Below are positions 1-7,375 of a stretch of DNA of 10,914 bases, in pieces (position 1 is the stretch's first letter; every line of letters begins with the position of its first letter). Under the pieces are notes generated by a model. The model was not told the origin of the DNA. It saw nothing but the letters and a program-made list of their open reading frames with translations, and did no database searches. The stretch covers positions 1-10,914 of the forward strand of contig CATITW010000322.1 in NCBI GenBank assembly GCA_949547975.1. The letters run 5' to 3'. The DNA comes from Cryomorphaceae bacterium. GTDB taxonomy: Bacteria > Bacteroidota > Bacteroidia > Flavobacteriales > Schleiferiaceae. The translations under genes were made by a program, and so were the position numbers.

Positions 1-407
1 CCCGCTTGTGCAACGTATTGAATCCCCATAAAGAAAAGCTGTCCTAAACCTAGACCTAAGAAGAAGATAGCTGCTACATACAATGCCGACCAAGGACGGT
101 TTGCAATCTGGTGTGCTGCATGTTCTGCATGTGCATCATGATCCGCATGAGCTTCGGCATCACCATGTTCAGCATGAGCTGCATGATCATCGTGAGTTGC
201 ATGATCATTATGAGCATCATGAGAAGTGTGCGTATCATGACCTTCATGTGAGGCATCTGCGTGCATTTCTGTTGCATGAGCATCATGACCGTGATCAGCA
301 TCGTGAGAAGATGATCCGTTAAGGGCAAATCCGACGATCCAAAGGATAGCACCTACTACTGTAAGTGCGATTGCCAATTGTTTTGTTTTTGTACTGAACT
401 CAAACAT
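1..407 (-). CDS. actF: ActF, NrfD-like membrane subunit of alternative complex III (3' end cut by window edge)
   Basis: This is the second NrfD/PsrC-like integral membrane subunit of the menaquinol-oxidising alternative complex III. Only the first 135 codons plus two bases are present and the gene runs off the left edge. The ATG at 407-405 lies 14 nt after the actE stop. The visible protein has a first membrane helix at about residues 11-28, then a loop at residues 35-99 made of His, Asp, Glu and Ala with 20 histidines, then the motif NRPWSALY and a second helix at about 106-130. The NRPW-type motif before helix 2 and the position after actE fit ActF as I recall it from other Bacteroidota, where a shorter His/Glu-rich insert also occurs. 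Most ActF helices lie outside the window, so the identity rests on context and this N-terminus. The His-rich loop contains no cysteine. Confidence 0.9.
   Translation of the reverse strand, partial: MFEFSTKTKQLAIALTVVGAILWIVGFALNGSSSHDADHGHDAHATEMHADASHEGHDTHTSHDAHNDHATHDDHAAHAEHGDAEAHADHDAHAEHAAHQIANRPWSALYVAAIFFLGLGLGQLFFMGIQYVAQA
111..305 (-). repeat. Histidine-codon low-complexity tract in actF
   Basis: This stretch encodes ActF residues 35-99, with 20 His in 65 residues, usually every third or fourth position in HxxH, HxH and DxxH spacings, interleaved with Asp, Glu and Ala. At DNA level it is an imperfect tract of CAT/CAC, GAT and GCT/GCA codons. The decamer gcatgatcat occurs twice, at 181-190 and 200-209. 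Such tracts can change length by slippage, so the loop may vary between strains. I infer metal binding or a flexible acidic/basic linker; the sequence alone does not decide. Confidence 0.8.
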
Positions 408-421
408 TATCTGTCGCGGTT

Positions 422-982
422 TTATTCTTGATCTTCTCTTAGTTTAACTACGTAACGCACAATTTTCCAACGCTCGTCGTAGTGGAGCTGAGAAGCGTGC
501 GAACCCATAATACCCTTACCGTGCATCAATACGTGATACATAGAGCCTGGAGTAATGTCCGGTAGTCTCGATGCGGCGTATGAAGGAACACCTAAGATTT
601 TCTCTTGCATAACAAGTGGGCCATTCCCATCACCTTTTTCACCATGACAGTGATCACAAAAGATGTTGTACAATTCTTTACCTTCTTTCAGCATCTCTTC
701 AGAAGCAAATTCAGTCGGCATTTCCAACGTTGTACGAGCGGCTTCGTACCCTTCATTCGTATTAGCGAACTCATAAGGATGGTAACCTCTAGGAACAGTT
801 CCCTCTACAGGTAGCTGTGCACTAAGACCATTTGCGAATTGCGCAGAAGGCTCGTAGGTTTCAAAAGAAGGACTACGGTACATGTCATCCATGTAGGTAT
901 ACCCTGGTGATGTTTTGTCAGCATTACAGCTTGCTAGAAAAGCTGAAGCCGATAGTGCGATAACTGTTGTAATACGCTTCAT
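422..982 (-). CDS. actE: ActE, monoheme cytochrome c lipoprotein of alternative complex III
   Basis: This is the peripheral monoheme cytochrome c of alternative complex III, expected to pass electrons from the complex towards a terminal oxidase. The 186-residue protein starts with a lipoprotein signal peptide whose lipobox is LASC, with lipidated Cys19. A VPRG motif typical of ActE follows at about residues 63-66. One heme c site, CDHCH, lies at residues 109-113 in the context GEKGDGNG. Met159 in GIMGSHASQL is the likely distal heme ligand, and the C-terminal helix RWKIVRYV is typical of class I cytochromes c. The gene begins 3 nt after the actD stop and is followed 14 nt later by actF, so it is clearly within the act operon. 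Length is normal for the family. Confidence 0.95.
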   Translation of the reverse strand: MKRITTVIALSASAFLASCNADKTSPGYTYMDDMYRSPSFETYEPSAQFANGLSAQLPVEGTVPRGYHPYEFANTNEGYEAARTTLEMPTEFASEEMLKEGKELYNIFCDHCHGEKGDGNGPLVMQEKILGVPSYAASRLPDITPGSMYHVLMHGKGIMGSHASQLHYDERWKIVRYVVKLREDQE

Positions 983-985
983 GAC

Positions 986-1519
986 TTATGCTTCAATTTT
1001 AGAGATTTCTAATGCACCAAGCGCTTGAAGCTTAGCGTTAAGATCTTCTTCTTCTCCTTCTAACTCCACCTCCATAAGGAAGTGATCGTCTGTTGTTCGA
1101 GGATCAGGGTTTTGCGCTTTCGCTCCAGGGTATAATCCGTTTACTGCGAAATACGACCAACACATAAGGTGTGCCGCGAAGAATACAGTAAGCTCGAAAA
1201 CAACCGGGATGAAAGAAGGCATGTTCAGGAACCACGTTGCGTTCGGCTTACCACCGATGTTTTGTGGCCAGTCGAGGATCATCGTGTAATACGTCATCCA
1301 AGCAGCGAAGAATAAACCTGTAAGTCCATAGAAGAATGCAGCCGTTGAAAGACGTGTTCTTTTTAGACCCATAGCTTCGTCTAGACCGTGAATAGGAAAC
1401 GGTGAATATACTTCGCTAACGTTATAGCCGTTAGAGCGTAAGTCTTTCACTGCGCTCAGCACGATATCGTCATCGTTAAAAAGCGCTCTTACGATAGGAT
1501 TATGTTTAGTGTGCCCCAT
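986..1519 (-). CDS. actD: ActD, DUF3341 membrane subunit of alternative complex III
   Basis: This is the DUF3341 subunit ActD, a small membrane anchor of alternative complex III with no cofactor of its own. The 177-residue protein has an N-terminal soluble domain with the family motif YSPFPIHGLDEAMGL at about residues 38-52. Two membrane helices follow, at about 60-80 and 101-124, then an acidic C-terminal tail containing a run of glutamates at about 154-158. The start ATG (1519-1517) lies inside the end of actC, giving a 14-nt overlap in another frame. This implies translational coupling and fixed stoichiometry with ActC. The actE gene starts 3 nt downstream. Nothing is missing relative to the family. 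Confidence 0.95.
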   Translation of the reverse strand: MGHTKHNPIVRALFNDDDIVLSAVKDLRSNGYNVSEVYSPFPIHGLDEAMGLKRTRLSTAAFFYGLTGLFFAAWMTYYTMILDWPQNIGGKPNATWFLNMPSFIPVVFELTVFFAAHLMCWSYFAVNGLYPGAKAQNPDPRTTDDHFLMEVELEGEEEDLNAKLQALGALEISKIEA

Positions 1520-2894
1520 GATCGTTGTGGTGTTTTTTGAAGTTCTCGCCCGACGATTTCAAAATCGTTTTAAGTTCAGCCTGAGCAATCACAGGGAACG
1601 TACGAGCATATAGAAGGAACAAGACAAAGAAGAAACCGATAGTTCCAACGTAAATACCGATATCTACGAAGGTTGGAGAGAACATCGACCATGAAGATGG
1701 AAGGTAATCTCTGTGGATAGAGGTCACGATAATCACGAAACGCTCAAACCACATACCAATATTAACTACAATAGAAATCACAAACGTGAATACCAAGTTG
1801 GTACGAAGCTTTTTGGACCACATGAACTGCGGAGAGAATACGTTACAGGTCATCATCGACCAGTACGCCCACCAGTAAGGGCCTGTGGCACGGTTCAAGA
1901 AGGCGTATTGCTCGTACTCTACTCCTGAGTACCAAGCGATCACCAACTCTGTGATGTAAGCAACACCAACGATTGAACCTGTAACCATAATTACAATGTT
2001 CATCATTTCAATGTGCTCAATGTTGATGTAATCTTCCATTTTGAAGATCTTACGTACGATCAACAATAGTGTTTGTACCATCGCAAAGCCCGAGAAAATC
2101 GCACCCGCAACGAAGTACGGAGGGAAAATCGTAGTGTGCCAACCTGGGATTACCGAGGTTGCGAAGTCAAAGGATACAATCGTGTGAACAGAAAGTACAA
2201 GAGGCGTTGCAAGACCTGCCAATACCAGCGAAACTTCTTCGAAACGCTGCCAGTGCTTTGCTTGTCCACCCCAACCGAATGAAAGGATCTTGTAAACGTG
2301 TTTTTGAACCGGGTTGATTGCACGATCACGAATCATTGCAAAATCTGGAATCAAACCGACGTACCAGAACACGGTACTTACAGTAAGGTAGGTCGAGATC
2401 GCGAATACATCCCACAATAGAGGCGAGTTGAAATTCACCCAAAGCGAACCGTACTGGTTCGGAATTGGCATTACCCAGTAGGCCATCCAAATACGACCCA
2501 TGTGAATCAGCGGGAAAAGACCTGCTTGAATCACGGAGAAGATCGTCATCGCTTCGGCAGAACGGTTGATCGCCATTCTCCATTTTTGACGGAACAATAA
2601 AAGTACCGCCGAAATGAGGGTTCCGGCGTGACCGATACCTACCCACCAAACGAAGTTGGTAATATCCCAAGCCCAATCAACGGTCTTATTAAGTCCCCAG
2701 ACACCGATACCGGTACCGATGGTGTATGCGATACAACCCACACCCCAAAGGAACATTATAAATGCGATAGAGAAGGCTATCCACCACGAACGTGGTGCTT
2801 TAGACTCTACCGGTTTTGCTATATCGTTGGTGATGTCAGTATAAGACTTGTCACCGAGGATCAGCGGATTTCTAACAGGCGATTCGTAATGCAT
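1506..2894 (-). CDS. actC: ActC, NrfD/PsrC-like quinol-binding membrane subunit of alternative complex III
   Basis: This is the polytopic membrane subunit expected to hold the menaquinol oxidation site next to the ActB iron-sulfur domain. The protein has 462 residues and about ten hydrophobic helices, at roughly 38-60, 80-101, 115-136, 160-183, 222-247, 258-281, 298-320, 334-354, 367-390 and 411-432. The segment FVWWVGIGHAGTLISA (81-96) followed by FRQKWR is the conserved NrfD-family region that in relatives lies near the quinol pocket. The C-terminus ends in HHNDHGAH, giving four histidines in the last eight residues. The ATG at 2894-2892 follows actB by 16 nt, with a purine-rich AAGAAAG upstream. 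The last 14 nt are shared with actD. Family assignment is secure; the helix limits are estimates by eye. Confidence 0.95.
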   Translation of the reverse strand: MHYESPVRNPLILGDKSYTDITNDIAKPVESKAPRSWWIAFSIAFIMFLWGVGCIAYTIGTGIGVWGLNKTVDWAWDITNFVWWVGIGHAGTLISAVLLLFRQKWRMAINRSAEAMTIFSVIQAGLFPLIHMGRIWMAYWVMPIPNQYGSLWVNFNSPLLWDVFAISTYLTVSTVFWYVGLIPDFAMIRDRAINPVQKHVYKILSFGWGGQAKHWQRFEEVSLVLAGLATPLVLSVHTIVSFDFATSVIPGWHTTIFPPYFVAGAIFSGFAMVQTLLLIVRKIFKMEDYINIEHIEMMNIVIMVTGSIVGVAYITELVIAWYSGVEYEQYAFLNRATGPYWWAYWSMMTCNVFSPQFMWSKKLRTNLVFTFVISIVVNIGMWFERFVIIVTSIHRDYLPSSWSMFSPTFVDIGIYVGTIGFFFVLFLLYARTFPVIAQAELKTILKSSGENFKKHHNDHGAH

Positions 2895-2910
2895 GTCGCT
2901 TTCTTATTTA

Positions 2911-5900
2911 TTAGGCTCTGTTTCTAACTTTAGTCTGGTAGAATACGCTAGGTTGCGTACCCACTTCTTCGAGGAGGTGATATGCACGACCCTCTTGCTT
3001 GAGGTGACTCACCTCACTCTTCGGGTTATTTACATCACCGAAGACGATTGCGTTTGATCCACAGGCTTGAGCACAAGCTGTAGTGAATTCACCGTCGTTC
3101 AAGATTCTACCGTCTTTCTTCGCTTCAAGTTTACCGATCTGGATGCGTTGGATACACATAGAACACTTCTCGATTACACCACGCGCACGAACAGTTACAT
3201 CTGGGTTCAATACCATACGACCGTAATCGTCTTGAGATGGGTTCACATCAGCGAACTGCTCGTTGCCTTTGTAGTTGAACCAGTTAAAGCGACGTACTTT
3301 GTAAGGACAGTTGTTCGCACAGTAACGAGTACCGATACAACGGTTGTAAGCCATGTGGTTCAAACCTTCACGCGAGTGTACTGTAGCTCCTACTGGACAA
3401 ACAGTTTCACAAGGTGCGTGGTTACAATGCTGGCACATTACCGGCTGGAAGACGACTGAAGGGCTTTCAGATGGCACCTCCATTTTAGCATATTTCTCGA
3501 TAGCACTTACTCCTTCTTCTTCAGCGACTTCTTTAGTCATATCAGAAGAGTAGTAACGGTCAATTCTTAACCAGTGCATATCACGGTGCTTACGAACTTC
3601 TTCTTTACCAACAACAGGTACGTTGTTTTCCAAAGAACAAGCGACAACACAAGCACCACATCCCGTACATGAGTTCAAGTCGATAGACATGTTCCACATG
3701 TGCGAAGTCTCGTGATCGTGATCGTCCCAAAGATTTGCTTCGAAAGCGCTCATTGGGCCTTTATGAGTTTCAAACGTCGGCTTTTCATTCCAAGCCTCAG
3801 GAGATTCTGTTAAGAAGGTTGGCAACGAGATTTCGTTGACAATCTTACGTCCCATCATCGTATGTGCTAACTGAACTGAAGCGAATCCATGCTCCACCTC
3901 GGTAGCAGCAACGCTTACTTTCGTAGAAAGGGCTGAGGAAGAGGGCAACAGTTCGAATGCATTCACGCCGACTCCATTCCCTACTTTTCCTACGTTCTGA
4001 CGGCCAAAACCGATCGCTAAACCTATGGTACCTTGAGTTTGACCAGGCTGGATCCAAACCGGTACATTTTCAAGCGACTTACCGTCTACAGTAATGTTCA
4101 CCGTAGTACCGTTCATCGCACCGTTTGATTGCGCTTCAATCTCCACTCCGTATTCTACTGCATCTGCGGCAGACATTACAAGGTAGTTATCCCAAGACAA
4201 TCTGGTGATAGGATCCGGTAATTCGTAAGTCCAAGGGTTGTTTGCATTTGCACCTGATCCCATACCTGCTTTTGTGTAGGTATAAAATTCAAGTCCAGTA
4301 GAAGGTTTAGCCACGTTAATACCACTCACGTCGATCATCTCGCCGTTCATCGCACCATTCATTGCTATTTCAGCTACTTCACTTTGTGCATAACCATCAT
4401 GAAGAAGTGCGTTCCAAGCTTTTTCTGAAGCCATTGCTGCCGCACTAGCCTTGATAAGCTCTACTGCAGATTCTGTACCGCCCGCAAGTCCGTTCAATAT
4501 TTCAACAGCGCTTTTGCTATCAAATAAAGGACTGATCGTAGGCTGACCTACAGTGTATTGACCGTCGGCAGGAACATAATCTGCCCAAGACTCCAAGTAG
4601 TGGCTTAAAGGAAGTGCAACTGCAGCCTGAGAAGCAGACTCATCTTCACGATCAGCAATACTTACAAGCTTTACACCTTCGAGGTTTAAATCTTTTAATG
4701 CATATGCTGGATTCACATCCAAAGTAACTAACGTGTCTACGCTACCTGCTTTGATGTCTTTCACCAACTGTGCATATGCTTTATCATCTCCTTTCGCAGT
4801 GTAAACGAAAGTTGTAGTATCGAATGCTTTTGCTCCCAAGGCAAGGTTAATGGCGAGTACCAAGCGCTCAGCAACCTTTGAATTGAGACCGTTTAATACC
4901 AAAGCACCCTCGCCTGAAGCGATCAATTCTTTGGCTGCAGCGTTCACTGAAGAGGCAATGTCAGCACGAAGCTTAGGAGCATTGACTGTAGCAAATCCTT
5001 TTGATGCTGCTACTGCGTTGTACACTGTAGCAAGTACCGCTTCGTATTCAGAGACGCGTACTTTCATACGTGTATCCGCATTCGATCCAGAAATACTTAG
5101 TCCTGCTTCAGCTTGAATATGCTTGAGCATTCCTTTGCCTGGCTTACGACGTGATGCATAGGCGGCAGCGAAGTTTTGTCCGCTCCAGTCGCCCAAGAAA
5201 TCAGCACCTACTGCAAATACAGTTTGCGCTTTTTCTAGACGAATCATCGGAAGACCGCGCTTTCCAGCGAAGCTTTCGTAGACATCTAAACGAGCACTTT
5301 GACTAACCGCATCAACGCTTACGTGACGAAGTCCTAATTTTTCAATCGCTGCAGAAGCTGAAGGAGATAGAACCGTACCAGAGATGAGAACACTGCTTGC
5401 AGAGATCATGTCTTTGGCTGCACTAAGCGCTGCACTCCATGAAGTCGCTTCGCCGTTTACTTTCGGTGAACGAAGACGAGCACCGTCATACAAACTAAGT
5501 ACAGAAGCTTGGGCACGAGCGTTGGTAGCACCGTTGAATGGAGCATCACCATTTGGCTCAACTTTGATAGGGCGACCTTCACGCGTTTTGATCAGTACAG
5601 AAGCAAAGTCTGAACCGTCAAACATTGACGTCGCATAGTACGAAGGCATCCCTGGAGTAAGGCTGTCTGGCTTCACTACGTAAGGAATACTCTCAACGAT
5701 TGGAGCCTCACAAGCAGCAAGAGTTGCTGCAGCTGTGGAGAATCCCATGAATTTCAAGAAATCACGACGTGAAGTTTCCGTTTGAACGGCATCGTCGTTT
5801 CCTAAGAAGTCTGCGCTCGAAACCTCGTTTGAGAATTCGTTCTGAGCGAGCTTTTCTGTGAGTTCCGGATTGGATTGATCCTCAATACCTTTCCAGTATT

Positions 5901-5916
5901 TGTTGTTCTCAGTCAT
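2911..5916 (-). CDS. actB: ActB, Tat-exported Mo-enzyme-like/Fe-S fusion subunit of alternative complex III
   Basis: This is the large electron-transfer subunit of alternative complex III, a 1001-residue fusion of a molybdopterin-oxidoreductase-like domain and a ferredoxin-like domain. SRRDFLK at residues 49-55 is a Tat motif. It is followed by a hydrophobic stretch and the lipobox LAAC with Cys69, so export in folded form and lipid anchoring are likely. Residues about 90-730 form the Mo-enzyme-like part, which in characterised complexes carries no molybdenum cofactor. The Fe-S part has cysteine groups at 750/753/756/760, 828/831/836/840, 860/866/870 and 918/921/948/952. In the third group Thr863 occupies the place of the usual second Cys, consistent with one [3Fe-4S] cluster beside three [4Fe-4S]. 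The gene starts 12 nt after actA and ends 16 nt before actC. Length and order are typical of Bacteroidota. Confidence 0.96.
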   Translation of the reverse strand: MTENNKYWKGIEDQSNPELTEKLAQNEFSNEVSSADFLGNDDAVQTETSRRDFLKFMGFSTAAATLAACEAPIVESIPYVVKPDSLTPGMPSYYATSMFDGSDFASVLIKTREGRPIKVEPNGDAPFNGATNARAQASVLSLYDGARLRSPKVNGEATSWSAALSAAKDMISASSVLISGTVLSPSASAAIEKLGLRHVSVDAVSQSARLDVYESFAGKRGLPMIRLEKAQTVFAVGADFLGDWSGQNFAAAYASRRKPGKGMLKHIQAEAGLSISGSNADTRMKVRVSEYEAVLATVYNAVAASKGFATVNAPKLRADIASSVNAAAKELIASGEGALVLNGLNSKVAERLVLAINLALGAKAFDTTTFVYTAKGDDKAYAQLVKDIKAGSVDTLVTLDVNPAYALKDLNLEGVKLVSIADREDESASQAAVALPLSHYLESWADYVPADGQYTVGQPTISPLFDSKSAVEILNGLAGGTESAVELIKASAAAMASEKAWNALLHDGYAQSEVAEIAMNGAMNGEMIDVSGINVAKPSTGLEFYTYTKAGMGSGANANNPWTYELPDPITRLSWDNYLVMSAADAVEYGVEIEAQSNGAMNGTTVNITVDGKSLENVPVWIQPGQTQGTIGLAIGFGRQNVGKVGNGVGVNAFELLPSSSALSTKVSVAATEVEHGFASVQLAHTMMGRKIVNEISLPTFLTESPEAWNEKPTFETHKGPMSAFEANLWDDHDHETSHMWNMSIDLNSCTGCGACVVACSLENNVPVVGKEEVRKHRDMHWLRIDRYYSSDMTKEVAEEEGVSAIEKYAKMEVPSESPSVVFQPVMCQHCNHAPCETVCPVGATVHSREGLNHMAYNRCIGTRYCANNCPYKVRRFNWFNYKGNEQFADVNPSQDDYGRMVLNPDVTVRARGVIEKCSMCIQRIQIGKLEAKKDGRILNDGEFTTACAQACGSNAIVFGDVNNPKSEVSHLKQEGRAYHLLEEVGTQPSVFYQTKVRNRA

Positions 5917-5928
5917 TCTTACTTCTTA

Positions 5929-7203
5929 TTAGTAGTGACACTTACCACATTCCAAACCACCAATCTTTTCAGCAGTGATTTTTTCGTCGTGGTATTTCTC
6001 AGTTAGTTCTTCGTGGAAGTCTTGGTAGTAGCCGTTCTTCTCGAACTGCACCTCAGTTTCCCTGTGACAGTTGATACACCATCCCATAGTAAGCTCAGAG
6101 TACTGATATACTTCTTCCATAGTCTCTACAGGACCGTGACATTCCTGACACTCCAACTGTCCTGCATTTACGTGCTGACTGTGATTGAAGTAGGCAAGAT
6201 CTGGTAGGTTGTGAATACGAATCCACTTGATCGGCTGCTGCTCGTAATCCTCGATGTATTCGCGATTTTCGGAGTCCCAGCCGATAGCTGCGTAGATTTT
6301 CGCGATTTCCGGCGAACCTTCGCCGTCGTACTTGAGGTTACCAGTTTCGTCTGTGATTTCAGATCCGTCCACATACATGTGACAGTTCATACAAACGTTT
6401 GCTGAAGGAATCCCTGAATGCTTTGAGTGGCGCGCCGAGCTGTGGCAATAGTTACAGTCAATCTCGTTCTGCCCCGCGTGTAGTGCATGTGAGAATGCGA
6501 TCGGTTGCTCAGGCTGGTATTTTTGCTCAACACCAATCCCTGACATCCACCAGTAGGCTTGGTTCAAAAAGAGCACCGTCACTAGAACCGTGACTACAGT
6601 AACAAAACCTTTGTTGTTGATGAGTCGACCCCAGAACCATCCAGCTTCCTCTAAAATAGAAACAGGATCCTGGCCATTTACAAGACGAAGTGTGTTCTTC
6701 ATGCGTGCTAGAAGCATCACCATAACGAGTAACAACATTCCCAAACCAATGGTGATTTGCTTGCTGTAGTCTTTTGATTCAGCGACCACAACAGCAGCAC
6801 TACCGTCTGCAGCTACAGGAACTACTTTCTGGTCGCCTTCAATCGTGTACTGAAGTATATCAAATATGTCTTGGTCAGAGAGCGTAGTAAACGAACTCAT
6901 GATAGATCCATTGTACTCTTCAAAGATCGCAATCGCATCCTCGTCACCCGAAGCACGGAGTTCAGCGTTGTTGCGAATCCAGGCAAGAAGCCATTCTTCA
7001 GAATACTTGTCTGTCACCCCTGTTAATGCAGGGCCAACCAATTTCTTGTCAAGCTTGTGACATGACGCACAGTTTTGCTTGAAAAGTTTTTTTCCATTCT
7101 TGGCATCGCCCTCGAAGGCTTGCGCAGATGAAGCGGAGAACATAAATACGACCACTGATAGCAATGATGCGAATCTCCTGAGTTTACTTGTTGTAGTGTA
7201 CAT
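5929..7203 (-). CDS. actA: ActA, multiheme cytochrome c subunit of alternative complex III with an extra N-terminal cytochrome domain
   Basis: This is the multiheme cytochrome c of alternative complex III and the first gene of the operon. Numbering here is from the upstream GTG at 7227. A signal peptide ends near AQA (about 35-37). A class I cytochrome domain with CASCH (53-57) follows, with Met110 or a nearby Met as possible ligand. Membrane helices lie at about 158-176 and 207-227. Then come five CxxCH sites: CNYCH 258, CMNCH 279, CQECH 360, CINCH 384 and CGKCH 427, the last almost at the C-terminus. That makes six heme sites. I prefer the ATG at 7203 (residue 9, giving 424 residues), because the GTG would lie almost on the transcript start predicted from the -7 element at 7242-7235. 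Either start keeps the signal peptide. The actB gene follows after 12 nt. Confidence 0.93.
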   Translation of the reverse strand: MYTTTSKLRRFASLLSVVVFMFSASSAQAFEGDAKNGKKLFKQNCASCHKLDKKLVGPALTGVTDKYSEEWLLAWIRNNAELRASGDEDAIAIFEEYNGSIMSSFTTLSDQDIFDILQYTIEGDQKVVPVAADGSAAVVVAESKDYSKQITIGLGMLLLVMVMLLARMKNTLRLVNGQDPVSILEEAGWFWGRLINNKGFVTVVTVLVTVLFLNQAYWWMSGIGVEQKYQPEQPIAFSHALHAGQNEIDCNYCHSSARHSKHSGIPSANVCMNCHMYVDGSEITDETGNLKYDGEGSPEIAKIYAAIGWDSENREYIEDYEQQPIKWIRIHNLPDLAYFNHSQHVNAGQLECQECHGPVETMEEVYQYSELTMGWCINCHRETEVQFEKNGYYQDFHEELTEKYHDEKITAEKIGGLECGKCHY

Positions 7204-7234
7204 ATACGGCTTTATATAGCTATTCACTGTCGGG

Positions 7235-7242
7235 CAAAAATA
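7235..7242 (-). promoter_or_regulatory. Candidate -7 element of the act operon promoter
   Basis: On the minus strand the bases read TATTTTTG, an exact match to the Bacteroidota -7 consensus TAnnTTTG. It lies 31 nt upstream of the preferred actA ATG. Transcription would begin near 7228-7230, leaving a leader of roughly 25 nt. I see no good -33 TTTG at the usual spacing of about 20 nt; the nearest TTTG is too close and the nearest CTTG too far. The site argues against the GTG at 7227 as start of actA. Confidence 0.45.
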
Positions 7243-7351
7243 ACACCCAAAGGGCAGATTACGGCCCTATTCAAGGTGAAATTCCAATTTAAAATCATTC
7301 TAAATTAAGCCTTGTTTGAACATCTAAAGTGCATCGCTTGTTGGCGATTGC

Positions 7352-7359
7352 TAATTTTG
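7352..7359 (+). promoter_or_regulatory. Candidate -7 element of the SPOR-protein gene promoter
   Basis: The bases TAATTTTG match the Bacteroidota -7 consensus TAnnTTTG and end 16 nt before the ATG at 7376. Transcription would start about 10 nt before the start codon, so the leader would be very short. No convincing -33 TTTG lies at the normal spacing, though a TTTG occurs at 7315-7318, which is too far. The call rests on the -7 match and position only. Confidence 0.4.
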
Positions 7360-7375
7360 AACAAAACCCCGAATC

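Noticed and set aside
83..322. A His-rich open frame on the plus strand opposite the start of actF
   Set aside because: CAT/ATG and GATC-rich DNA reads as His-rich on both strands. The minus-strand frame has the membrane helices, the family motif and the operon position, so the plus-strand frame is a shadow.
2326..2676. A 116-codon alternative frame on the minus strand within actC
   Set aside because: It is out of frame with the strongly conserved ActC protein and shows no family features; it is a by-product of the GC pattern of the real gene.
3067..3459. A 130-codon open frame on the plus strand within actB
   Set aside because: It lies wholly opposite the conserved Fe-S domain of ActB and has no recognisable domain, signal or promoter of its own.
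7204..7227. GTG at 7227 as the actA start
   Set aside because: It would lie almost at the transcript start predicted from the -7 element at 7242-7235, and the ATG at 7203 gives a normal signal peptide with a usable leader. Not excluded without RNA data.
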